DNA of 64,000 bases from Triticum aestivum (lineage: Eukaryota; Streptophyta; Magnoliopsida; Poales; Poaceae): positions 506,937,914-507,001,913 of the forward strand of contig NC_057809.1 in the NCBI RefSeq assembly GCF_018294505.1. Reading direction: 5' to 3'. The notes beneath the pieces were generated by a model. The model saw nothing but the letters and a program-made list of their open reading frames with translations, was not told the origin of the DNA and did no database searches. Shown here piece by piece: positions 48,590 to 58,394 of the stretch (its first letter is position 1; every line of letters begins with the position of its first letter). The position numbers were made by a program, and so were the translations under genes.

Positions 48590-48846
48590 NNNNNNNNNNN
48601 NNNNNNNNNNNNNNNNNNNNNNNNNNNNNNNNNNNNNNNNNNNNNNNNNNNNNNNNNNNNNNNNNNNNNNNNNNNNNNNNNNNNNNNNNNNNNNNNNNNN
48701 NNNNNNNNNNNNNNNNNNNNNNNNNNNNNNNNNNNNNNNNNNNNNNNNNNNNNNNNNNNNNNNNNNNNNNNNNNNNNNNNNNNNNNNNNNNNNNNNNNNN
48801 NNNNNNNNNNNNNNNNNNNNNNNNNNNNNNNNNNNNNNNNNNNNNN
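48590..48846. other. Assembly gap, 257 Ns
   Basis: The gap lies inside the CACTA between two repetitive segments. Its true length is unknown. Frames reported across it are meaningless. Confidence 1.
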
Positions 48847-49230
48847 GATGAACAGTTACCAGTGGGGGGTGGATGAACAGGACCCCGTGGTGTTGCCTCT
48901 GGATGAACAGGACACCGATCAATCGAGCCGGTTGAGGCTGGATGAACAGGACCCCGTGGAGGGCTGGATGAACAGGACCACCCCGTGGAGGGCAGGATGA
49001 ACAGTAGATGGTGGAGGGCAGGATGAACAGTAGCCCGTGGAGGGGTGGTTGAACAGGAGCCCGTGGAGAGGGCTGGTTGAACAGTAGCCGGTGGAGTAGC
49101 GTGCGGTGGAGGTTGGATGAATATGAGCCCGTGGATGAACAGTCGTAGGTGGAGGCTGAAGGAGGTCGACGGTGGATGAACAGTAGCTCGTGGAGGCTGG
49201 AGGGGGTCGACGGTGGAGATGAACAGTATC
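48847..49230 (+). repeat. Tandem array of a GGATGAACAG minisatellite
   Basis: About 13 copies of a unit containing ggatgaacag plus a G/C-rich spacer (variants of gaccccgtggagg), starting about every 22-45 bp (48847, 48871, 48900, 48938, 48965, 48997, 49019, 49046, 49073, 49114, 49132, 49172, 49217). It abuts the gap, which probably failed to assemble for this reason. Confidence 0.85.
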
Positions 49231-49240
49231 TCGTGGAGTC

Positions 49241-49495
49241 CCGTTTTGCAGTACGCCACACCCTTCCCGATGAACAGGACCCCCGTTTCGACCGTAGCGC
49301 TCCAACACAAGCCCGTTTCGTCCGTTTTGCGGTACGCCACACCCCTCCCGATCAACAGGACCCCCGTTTCGACCATAGGAGGTCCGTTTCCTCCGTTTTG
49401 CGGTACGCCAGACCCCTCCCGATCAACAGGATCCCGTTTCGAACGTGGCCGGTCGAACACAAGGCCGTTTCCTCCTTTCTGCGGTACGCCAAGCC
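49241..49495 (+). repeat. Tandem array of a roughly 75-bp unit
   Basis: About four diverged copies share ccgttttgcggtacgccac and cccgatcaacaggac. A long + frame (49149-50039) crosses this array; its protein is an arginine/proline repeat product and not a credible gene. Confidence 0.8.
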
Positions 49496-50025
49496 TCGTT
49501 TCCATCGCCTATTCCGTACAAGCCCTTCCGATGAACACGACGCATTCCGTTGCCTCCCCATGAACACGATGACGACGCTGTTTCTCCGTTCCGACCCAGC
49601 AATGTACACGAGCCCTGGCCGCACGTATGCGCGAGTAGGCGTTCGAGACCCCGCCCGTATGTACACATACGTGGCCGTATTTTCTTTGTTGCACCCTGAC
49701 CGTTGTACGTACGTGTACATGCTACGTGCGCGCCTCTACTATGACACGTGCACACCTCTATATCGACCAGTATATATGTACGTACACGTTCGCGACCAGA
49801 ATGACAACGCTACGTACGCTTCGACCAGGTGGGTCCCGACTGTCAGGCACTTCCTTGCGTGCGAAGATGTAGCTGGTGGGTCCCAGCAGTCAGAGGGGCA
49901 AATCGTTTTGTTTTTTGCTCGGACGCACTTCCTTGCGTGCGAAGGTGTAGCTGGTGGGTCCCATGAGTCAGGGGAAATGTTTTTTTCACGAAATACGGTG
50001 GCCCGTCCGATGGGTCCCCGCTTTC
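49496..50025 (+). other. CACTA interior with GGTGGGTCCC repeats
   Basis: Contains short repeats of gtgggtccc...cttccttgcgtgcgaag (49836-49990) and many acgtac/gtacgt palindromes. No gene is seen. Confidence 0.6.
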
Positions 50026-50580
50026 AGGTGGAGGAATAATTATTTTGCACGTAATAAGGGGGCACTTCCTTGCTGCGGCCGTGGACCCAGCTGTCAGCCT
50101 CTCCACGTACAGTCCACGTCCGATGGAAGTCGTTCCTTGACCACATTGACCACGCCGCGCCGAGAGCACCAGGGCGGTGGACAATGGCGAGGCCTAGGAA
50201 GGGGACGACAGGGAGCCGGGGAAGACGTGGCAGTGGAAGCCCGCGCGGAGAGGATTATGAGGGTTCACTGGTTCGGCTGCGGTGTGAGGCTGCCGTCGCC
50301 ACAGGGCCTGGCCAGCGGTGGGAATAGTAGGGGGCGGTGAGGCCTTCGCGGCAGCACAGCCGACCACGGGAGGCAGGAGCATGCGGCACGACCGGCACTG
50401 CTTTGGGGGACTGGAGCAAGAAGACCAGAGGTTGAAGAAGCACTACGGCCGTTGGATGGACATCATACGGTCACTGGAGCTAGAATCGTTCATATTGACT
50501 AAAGTTGACAAAGGCCCCCGTCCCAGTCAACTTAGTAGGCCCACAAGTCAGCCTCCCACCATGGTGGGTCCCAGCTAGCA
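50026..50580 (+). repeat. First copy of a roughly 730-bp-offset tandem duplication
   Basis: It starts aggtggaggaataattatttt and includes agcctctccacgtacagt and gcgccgagagcaccagggcggtgg; the same order recurs in 50754-51350. Frames are not conserved between copies. Confidence 0.8.
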
Positions 50581-50753
50581 GGGGGAGTATTCATTTTTTT
50601 TGTGCATAATAAGGAGGCACTTCCGGTGGGTCCGAGATGACAGCGGGGGGAACGTTTTTTCGCAAAATACGCTGGCCCGTCCGGTGGGTCCGAGCAGTCA
50701 GGGGGAAACGTTTTTTTTGCGAAATAAGGTGGCCCGTCCGATGGGTCCCTGTT
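50581..50753 (+). repeat. Short tandem units ggcccgtccgatgggtcc
   Basis: Two to three units of a block with tttttttgcgaaataaggtggcccgtcc occur here, and an earlier one lies near 49980-50020. It forms the linker between the two duplicated segments. Confidence 0.7.
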
Positions 50754-51350
50754 AAGGTGGAGGAATAATTATTTTGTGCCTAATAAGGAGGCACTTCCTT
50801 GCGGCCGCCTGGACCCAGCTGTCAGCCTCTCCACGTACAGTACTCTTCCGATGGAAGTCATTAGTTGACCACGTTGACCACGCCGCGCCGAGAGCACCAG
50901 GGCGGTGGTCTGGACGACGGCGAGGCCTAGGAAGGGGACGACGCGGAGCTGGGGAAGACGCAACAGTGGAAGCCCGCGCGGAGAGGAGTACGACGGTTCA
51001 ATGGTACGGCTGCGGTGTGAGGCTGCCGTCGCCGCAGAGTAACAAGGGGTGTGGGTTAGTGGAGGGATGGCCTGGCCAGCGGTGGGAGTAGTATGGGGGC
51101 GGTGAGGCCTCCGCGGCAGCACAGCCGGCCACAGGAGGCAGGAGCAGGCGGCACGACCGGCGCTTCTTTGGGCGGCTGGACCAAGAAGACCAGAGGTTGA
51201 AGAAGCACTACAGCTGTTGGATGGACACCGTACGGTCACTGAAGCTAGAAACGTTTATTATTGACTAAGTTGACAAAGCCCTTGGTACGCTCCAACTTAG
51301 TAGGCCCACAGGTCAGCCTCCGAAATGGTGCGCCCCAGATGTCAGGGGGA
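50754..51350 (+). repeat. Second copy of the tandem duplication
   Basis: Colinear with 50026-50580 with substitutions and an insertion (agtaacaaggggtgtgggttag near 51040). The copies look moderately diverged. Confidence 0.8.
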
Positions 51351-52334
51351 GGAATCATTTTTTGGGCGGCCTGAGCTAAGAATATCCGAGATTGAAGAAG
51401 AAGCACGACATCCATTGGATAGACATCCAACGGCCACTGCTGCTAGAACCGTGTGTTGACTATAATAAGTTGGAAAAGTCTTGCATACGTGCCAACTTAT
51501 TTTTTTAGGGGACGCGTCACTTAGTAGGCCCACAAGTGTGTGGCAGAGAACTTATAGCCCATTTGCGTTTTGTAAGAATGTACAACCCATTTTGGAATTC
51601 TAATGGAATTTACAACAACCCATTTACAGTTTGTTAAAAGTACAGCCCATTTTCTAGCTAGGACAATGATTAATAATTTCCACCAACCGTTGAAGACAGA
51701 ATTCAATAAAATTTCCCACATTTTGATGGGCTCCGAAATTTTTTTATCCCGAAATTTCTAGTCAGATTAAATATAAATTTGTATTACGTAAAAATCCAAC
51801 GAAACATTGCGCACGCAACAATGAAAATTTAAGATTTCTAAAATCCATAAATAATATTTTATAAACTAATTTGGTGTTTGGTGCATTTTTTTATAGTTAC
51901 TGCCCAGTTTTTATAATTACATCCCATTTATTATTTTTAAAACCCATTTTCCCGTTAAGCCTAATGCATCCCTCCTAGGAAAGATTTGCAGCCCAGTAGG
52001 GCGGAGAATAACAAGCTGACCTTGCCTGGGTATTCCTCAAAAAGACGTATAGCCGGGCTAGCCATTTTCATCTTGAAAAAATTAGTATCTAGGCTGGATA
52101 TCTGGCCTGGGCTAGACGGGCCACATCCCGCCTAGTTAATACCCTGCTCTCCTCTAAACAACAACGAAATCATCGCCAAGAAAAACTCTGCAGTGCTCAC
52201 GCCTCAAAAACACAAATACTGCTCGAGCTGCTTGGTCCCAGCTGTCGGCCGCACCTTGTGCAATTCTCTCGTTTATATTGACTACATAGGTTGACAATGG
52301 TGTGGGACCGTGATGTCATGAAACCAGGAGAAAG
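51351..52334 (+). other. CACTA interior up to the Copia insertion
   Basis: AT-rich from 51540 to 51960, with repeated (a/g)cccattt phrases (51555, 51585, 51617, 51647, 51924, 51946 approx.). No open frame longer than about 66 codons and no gene seen. It ends with GAAAG (52330-52334), the TSD of the Copia. Confidence 0.6.
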
Positions 52335-53219
52335 TGTAGGATCGAAAGTATGTCTAGAGGGGGGTGATTAGACTACTTGACCAAATAAAAGCTTAACCTT
52401 TTCCCAATTTTAGTTCTTGGCAGATTTTAGCTATTTTAGGACAAGTCAAGCAATCATCACATAATTCAAGCAAGCATGCAAAGAGTATATTGGCAGCGGA
52501 AAGTAAAGCATGCAACTTGCAAGAATGTAAAGGGAAGGGTTTGGAGAACTCAAACGCAATATGAGACACGGATGTTTTTCCCGTGGTTCAGATAGGTGGT
52601 GCTATCCTACATCCACGTTGATGGAGACTTCAACCCACAAAGGGTAACGGTTGCGAGAGTCCACACAGGGCTCCACCCACAAAGGGTAATGGTTGCGCGA
52701 GTCCACACAGGGCTCCACCCACGAAGGGTCCACGAAGAAGCAACCACCCACAAAGGGTCCACGAAGAAGCAACCTTGTCTATCCCAGCATGGCCATCGCC
52801 CACACAGGACTTGCCTCACTAGCGGTAGATCTTCACGAAGTAGGCGATCTCCTTGCCCTTACAAACTTCTTGGTTCAACTCCACAATCTTGTCGGAGGCT
52901 CCCAAGTGACACCTAGCCAATCTAGGAGACACCACTCTCCAAGAAGTAACAAATGGTGTGTAGGTAATGAATTCCTTGCTCTTATGCTTCAAATGATAGT
53001 CTCCCCAACACTCAACTCTCTCTCATAAGATTTGGATTTGGTGGAAAGAAGATTTGAGTGGAAAGCAACTTGGGAAGGCTAGAGATCAAGATTCATATGG
53101 TAGGAATGGAATATCTTGGTCTCAACACATGAGTAGGTGGTTCTCTCTCAGAACATACGAGTTGGAATGGTGTATGTGTTCTGATGGCTCTCTCTTCGAA
53201 TGAAGAGGAGGTGGAGGGG

Positions 53220-53227
53220 TATATATA
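53220..53227 (-). promoter_or_regulatory. TATA box of the Copia 3' LTR
   Basis: The minus strand reads ggctatatataccc. The nearest palindrome of the upstream array begins 43 bp away at 53270. The same box occurs in the 5' LTR at about 61533-61540 with the same distance. Confidence 0.7.
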
Positions 53228-53269
53228 GCCTCCACACAAAATCCAACCATTACACACAGTTTTCCAATC

Positions 53270-53729
53270 TCGGTGGGACCGAATCAACAAAATCGGTCGG
53301 ACCGAAAATGTAAACCTAGTGACCGTTAGAGATTTTCGGTGGGACTGACATGCAACTCGGTAGGACCGATATGGTTAGGGTTTGGGCATAACGTAATCTC
53401 GGTGAGACCGATTACACAAACTCGGTGAGACCGAATTTGGTAATTGTCTTACCAGAGAGTTGGTCAGGCAAACTCGGTGGGACCGATTTGCTCTTTCGGT
53501 GAGACCGAAAAGTTACAAAGGGGAAACACTGAATTCACATTGCAATCTCGGTGGGACCGATTCGCTCTTTCGGTGAGACCGAAAAGGTACGAAAGGGAAA
53601 CAGAGAGTTTGCAATCCCATCTCGGTGAGACCGAGATCCCTATCGGTAGAACCGAATTGCTAGGGTTTGGCAGTGGCTAATGACAAGTGAAACTCGGTGG
53701 CGCCGGATAGGAAGAATCGGTAGGACCGA
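53270..53729 (-). promoter_or_regulatory. Array of 14 TCGGTnnnACCGA palindromes upstream of the Copia promoter (3' LTR)
   Basis: Start positions are 53270, 53293, 53336, 53357, 53399, 53422, 53474, 53496, 53548, 53570, 53622, 53643, 53694 and 53717. Twelve match TCGGTnnnACCGA exactly; those at 53336 and 53694 have one and two mismatches. They form seven pairs with 21-23 bp inside each pair and 42-43 or 51-52 bp between pairs. The middle three bases vary while the arms do not, as expected of a dyad-symmetric binding site or hairpin. Units near 53474 and 53548 also share flanks, so part of the array grew by tandem duplication. Confidence 0.8.
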
Positions 53730-54102
53730 TTTTGGCTTAGGGTTTAGGTCATATGTGGATATGGGAAAGTAGTTGAGGGTTTTTGGAGCATATCACTAAG
53801 CACATGAAGAAAGAGGCTCATTAAGCAACACCTCGTCCCTCCTTGATAGTATTGGCTTTTCCTAAAGACTCAATGTGATCTTGGAACACTAAAATATAAA
53901 ATGAAGAGTCTTGAGCTTTTGAGCTTGAGCTAATCCTTTTTCCTTGGCATTTTGAGGGTTCCACTTTCACATCCATGCCATGCCAATCATTGAGCTTTCC
54001 TGAAATAATCATCTTGGAATAGCATTAGCTCAATGAGCTATATGTTGTTATGAATTACCAAAACCACCTAGGGATAGTTGCACTTTCAGTCTCCCCCTTT
54101 TT

Positions 54103-54616
54103 GGTAATTGATGACAACATATAGATCAAGGCTTCGACAAATGATAATAAGCATGAAATATATTGTCGCTTTGAGAAGTATGTGATAAGTAAGAGCTCCC
54201 CCTAAATTTGTGCATATTTAAAATTTGCTTTGGACTGCAAATGGACAAGGAGTTAGAGTCATGGGTTACTCTTCCATGTCACATACATCTTGGTGGAGCG
54301 CTTAAAATGATAAGAATGAAATACATGCACTCATCACCAAGAATAGTGAAAGATCACATAAGATAGATAAGATAATAGCATTAAGCAAGCATTAAGTGTA
54401 GCTTATGATCAAGCACATGATCATCAATGTCTCACAAATAATGACGTAGTATCTCAAGCACTCAAAAGTAAACAAGTTTGAAAAAAACACCAAATAAAGC
54501 AAGAGAGAAAAGCAACACTCTCTCTCTCTCGAAGCCTATGATCTATACATTTTTCTCCCCCTTTGGCAACAAGTTACCAAAAAGTTCCTAGAAAATGCAT
54601 AGTACTAGATCGACGC
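54103..54616 (-). other. 3' noncoding region of the Copia element
   Basis: About 0.5 kb between the accessory stop and the PPT. It contains a short ct repeat (54517-54530) and no gene. Confidence 0.6.
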
Positions 54617-56641
54617 TCAGGCTTGATCTTCTGGTGGTGGTGGAGTCCGGATCACTCCAAGGACGAAGGCTTCTGTAGACGCTGAAGTAGACGCTAGAGT
54701 TGGAGCTGAAGTAGATGCTGGAGCTGGTGGAACTGAGGCTGTAGCTGGTGCTGAGGTGGTGGCTCTTGTGTCAGCAACTGGCACGGAAGATGACCTCGGA
54801 CCTCGTGGCACTCTGGCAAAGGCATGAGTGGTAGTCCTGCCTCTCCTCTCCTGCATATCATCTTGGAGCTGCTCCACTGCAGTCTGAATCTCCGTTACCT
54901 TGACATCCAAGTCATAGAACTTTTGTTCCTTGATTGTCTCTAGGCTTGAGTGGTTTTGAGTTAGGGTGGCTAGTCCTTGCTCAATCCGCAGGGTGGATGC
55001 AATCAGGTAACCAAGCTGCTCTTGTTTGGTCTTCAAGAAATACTCAGATGCCTCCTCTTGAGTTGGCATCTTGGCAGCTTTCTCCTTCCTTGCCTTCTCC
55101 TTCTTTGCGTATGCTTGGGCAGATGATGGCTCGTTCTCAGTCATGACAACTTGATTGTCCTCAAAATCTGGACGGATGGGCAGGTTTTCCTTGTCCAATA
55201 AATATATGCCCGTGCCCATCTTGGAGTTAATGAGCTCCTGGATCTGAGGGGCATATCCGCAACTCCTCTTCTGATCTGCTGCAGTCCTTTTGATAGTTTC
55301 CACTATGAGGCTCATCACCTTGAACTTCTGAGGTACATCAAATACATGTAGCAAGTTGATAGCATGGCCTCTGATCATCTTGTGATCTCCAGACTTGGGC
55401 AATAAGGTGTGCCTCAAGATCCAATTGATAGTTGGCAGCCCTGACAGAAGGTAATGCACAGACCCAAATTTGAAGGTGTCAAGAGCTTCATTGGGAATTT
55501 CCTTGTACATATTGGACTTAGAGTTATGGTCCATCTTCTTCTTGGCATATATGTCCAAGTCATCATCATGCTCCTCTGGGGCATTAATGATCTGTGCCCA
55601 CTCAGCAACTGTGGATTGGTACCTTGTACCCTTAGACATCCATGTGATCCTCCCATCTGAATAAAAATGTGATGTGGAGTAGAACTACATTATAAGCTCC
55701 TCATTCCACTTTGTGAGCTTCTGCCCAACAAAGTCAGCTACTCCACAAGCTATGAAGCTGTCTTGCACTCCAGGATAGTGCTCCTCATTGTCCTTGATGT
55801 ACTGCCAGTCAACCCATCTCATATCACGGACTATTGGCTTCTTATCAAGCAGCACTGTCTCATAGAAGTCCTACTGTTCCTTAGTGTGGAATCTATAGTC
55901 AACAGCAGTCCTCCTCCTTGAAGCATACGGGTCTGCTTCTCTCCACTTCCTCAGCCCTGAATCTCTCTTGAGCTTCATGTCCTCAGCCACAGGATGCGCA
56001 TCGTTGTGGTCTGGGATCTTGGGCTTGAGCTTTCTCAGAACTTGCTCTTCATCCTCTTCTTCAGCAACAGTCTCAGGCACTAGGGCCTTGTTCTTCTCAG
56101 CTGCAGGAATGCTCCTTGTATTCCTCTTTGGTTTTGGCTTGGAGGCAGCTTTGGGCTTAGATGCAGTAGCCCCTGATCTTATGGCATCACCCATCAGCTT
56201 GGGTGCCTTGGATGCTGGTGCAGCTACCTCTTCTTCCTCTTCCTCTTCCATGATGGAAGCCTTTCCTAGCACTCTGGTTGCGGTCTTCTTGACCCTTTCC
56301 TTTCTTTTCTTTCCCTCAGCAGCAACTAGCTCTTTGGGTGCAGGCTTCTCAGTTGAAGCTCTTGCCTTTGACATGGGCTGCCTGCCTACTGGCCTTTTGA
56401 TTTTGAGCCCTGGCTTTGTGCCTTGAGCTGGCTCAACTCTCTTTGATGTGGCCTCTTCCTCTGCCACATAATCTTCAGCTTCGGAATCAGAAGTTCTCTT
56501 CTTCCTCTGTCTGGTGGCAGCTTTTGGCAAGTTGCTAGGGGTGCTCCTGCTACCCTCATCTGAAGAGCTGGAGGGACTAGTGCCCTCACTCATGTGCACC
56601 TGCTGCTCTGACATGTTCTGGCTGTCACTTTGATCAGACAT
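54617..56641 (-). pseudogene. Accessory gene of the Copia element: charged N-terminus plus plant transposon-protein (Transposase_32-like) domain
   Basis: The likely start is the ATG at 56641-56639 (MSDQSDSQ), just after a good 3' splice site (ttcacag at 56670-56664). The first 250 residues are low-complexity and basic/acidic with KKR/KPKPKR-type nuclear-localisation-like stretches and a run of glutamates. The second part has the pattern WNEE...FYST...W..KGTRY..T...WA, known from plant proteins annotated as putative plant transposon protein domain, followed by a coiled coil and an alanine/proline tail. Two in-frame TAG codons (near 55871 and 55694) break it; the first is consistent with a CAG to TAG change. 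It is common in retroelements of grasses; its role is not known. Confidence 0.65.
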
Positions 56642-56664
56642 GCTGCAAACTCTGACTGCTGACC

Positions 56665-57155
56665 CTGTGAATAGTTTATAGATGAGGTAGAAAAGATGAG
56701 CATCACAAAATGCAGAGATTTTTGCAAAAGAATGATCCAAAAACTTAGTTTTAGTTTCCCACTGAAATCATCTCGGATCTACCGATTTTCAAACTCGGTG
56801 ATACCAAAGCAGTTTTGGAACCTAAACTAGTGAACTCGGTAGGGCCGAGTCACAGTTCGGTGGCACCGAGACTGCTAGGGTTTCACAGAGTTCCAAAATC
56901 GGTCACACCGATAAGTAATTCTCGGTCAGACTGAGTCTCACTTGTGCAATGGCATAAGCCAAATCGGTGGGACCGAGTTTTTCAACTCGGTGGGTCCGAG
57001 ATGGTTTCGGCGGAAACCTAACCCTAAAATTTTCGAATCAAAGCTAATCTACGTGCGTATTGACTGGATAGGAGTGTTTCAATCGTGGCAAGAATCATGA
57101 AGAACACAATGTGCTAGGAATCAGACGGGGAATAGCACTGTGATCAAGTCCATAC
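56665..57155 (-). other. Possible 5'-UTR intron of the accessory gene
   Basis: The minus strand has a donor-like AGG|GTATGG at 57155-57154 and an acceptor-like ttcacag|gg at 56666-56665, giving a 491-bp intron between a GC-rich leader and the ATG at 56641. It would contain eight of the palindromes (56773-56999). Based on signals only. Confidence 0.4.
56773..56999 (-). promoter_or_regulatory. Internal array A: eight palindromes in four pairs
   Basis: Starts are 56773, 56795, 56836, 56857, 56899, 56922, 56964 and 56987. Spacing alternates 22, 41, 21, 42, 23, 42, 23 bp. Three copies are exact and the others carry one mismatch. Pair period is 63-65 bp, shorter by about one helical turn than in the right half of the LTR array. 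Confidence 0.75.
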
Positions 57156-57334
57156 CCTAGTTCGGCGGAGACTCGCTACGGCGGCAACGGCGGGGCAGAA
57201 TTCCCGTTGACGGCGACGGAGACCAGCGACTGGAGGCGGCTGGCGGCGAGAAGGCGATCCGGAGACCACGTTAGCACAGCAGGCTATCGCGCGAGCAAAG
57301 GGGTTCGGAGAAATTTCCAAATTTTGCCCGTGAC

Positions 57335-57340
57335 TATATA
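57335..57340 (-). promoter_or_regulatory. Possible internal TATA box for the accessory gene
   Basis: The minus strand reads ggcTATATAGtcacgggc, followed by a C/G-rich, ATG-poor stretch (57330-57160) that looks like a plant 5' leader. Array B ends 12 bp upstream. Together these suggest a second promoter inside the element. Confidence 0.5.
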
Positions 57341-57351
57341 GCCCGACCCTG

Positions 57352-57517
57352 TCGGTGTGACCGAGTGGAACAACTCGGTGGCACCGAGATTCATAACTGC
57401 AGGCAGTTACTGAAACTCGGTGTGACCGAAATGTTCAAATCGGTTGCACCAAGATCGAAAACCTAGATCAACTTAATGATCTCGGTAGGACCGAAAGTGG
57501 GGTATCGGTCAAACCGA
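57352..57517 (-). promoter_or_regulatory. Internal array B: six palindromes in three pairs
   Basis: Starts are 57352, 57375, 57417, 57440, 57482 and 57505, spaced 23, 42, 23, 42, 23 bp. Five of six match TCGGTnnnACCGA exactly. It lies directly upstream of the internal TATA box, in the same relation as the LTR array to the LTR TATA box. Confidence 0.78.
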
Positions 57518-58394
57518 GAATCATAAAGAGGTTTTGGAAGTTTAAGTCTATGACGAATCGGGGACTCCGATCGCTCCTCACACAGAGTGGTTCGAATCTG
57601 ACTTGATCAAATTTTGTGATGCAGCATGAATAGAGTTTGAGACAAGAAAAGCATAGATAGCTAGAGGAGGTACTTAGGCATTCTTGTCCATCCACTTGGC
57701 AAAAGAAAATAAAACCAAACAATCAAAACAACAAGTGGATGTCCTCGAATGAGTAAAATATGCAACCAGCATGCTCACACAATAAGATGGAAAATGAAAT
57801 ATGTGACAAGGCATGCACAACCAATTCTAGCATCTATCAAGCAATTTGCGATGACAAGGTCATCTATATATGAGTATATTGACTTAGGAGTCAAGTGAGA
57901 GCACTTGATCATAGGTCATACTCATCGTTTAAGCTCAAGTGGGGTTACCACTTTTACATAAAGCATTGTTGTGTTCACATCTTTAGAGTTGCTTTAGCTC
58001 AAGTCTTAGAGTAAAGCTCCCCCTAGATGTGATATCCCCCCTAAGAGGGATGAACTAACCTTGGGTTTTGTCGATGATGACTTCATGTAGATGTTGAAGA
58101 TGTGGATGCTCAATGTTGATGTAGATCACTTGGAGCTATCCATTTGAGTGAATTGCACTTTCAATACCTACATGGGTTAGTCCCACAAGGAACAAACAAG
58201 GATATCCATAGACATAGAGTGATGCACACAAAAGATGATGTCCATGAAAACTTTTAGGTTACCTTGTCCCTTGTCTTACCAACAAGAGGGTTTGTGACTC
58301 CTTGAACTAGTGCAAGATGTGGAAGTTGATTGCACTTGTTCTTGCCAAAATGATAAGAGTGAAGTATGTTGGCGGATTCACCCTCAAGAACTCT
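57518..58394 (-). other. Noncoding spacer between gag and the internal promoter
   Basis: About 0.9 kb with no long frame and no retrotransposon enzyme motif. In a complete Copia element the protease, integrase and reverse transcriptase would follow gag here; they are absent, not merely broken. Confidence 0.65.

Larger units (their letters stand above)
52335..54088 (-). repeat. 3' LTR of the Copia element
   Basis: The minus strand begins TGAAAGTGCAAC at 54088 and ends GATCCTACA at 52335. It includes the palindrome array (53270-53729), a TATA box (53227-53220) and tandem 28-43-bp repeats in the transcribed part (52632-52772). The PPT, AAAAAGGGGGAGAC on minus, is at 54089-54102. Confidence 0.92.

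Noticed and set aside
48488..49505. Minus-strand ORFs of 284 and 336 codons
   Set aside because: Both run through the 257-N gap and the ggatgaacag array; they are artefacts of masked bases and repeats.
49149..50039. 296-codon + ORF in the CACTA
   Set aside because: It translates tandem minisatellites and then unrelated sequence; the product is a repetitive arginine/proline/phenylalanine string without a domain.
51540..51960. Cluster of GCCCA/TGGGC-type phrases as a host promoter
   Set aside because: No TATA box, leader or gene follows; the phrases look like internal CACTA repeats.
53270..53729. CRISPR-like array of short palindromic repeats
   Set aside because: Repeats are 13 bp with variable centres, spacers are not unique equal-length units, the setting is a plant retrotransposon LTR and no cas gene exists; the regulatory-array reading fits better.
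55968..56426. 152-codon + ORF opposite the Copia accessory gene
   Set aside because: Shadow of the low-complexity lysine/alanine/glutamate region on the minus strand.
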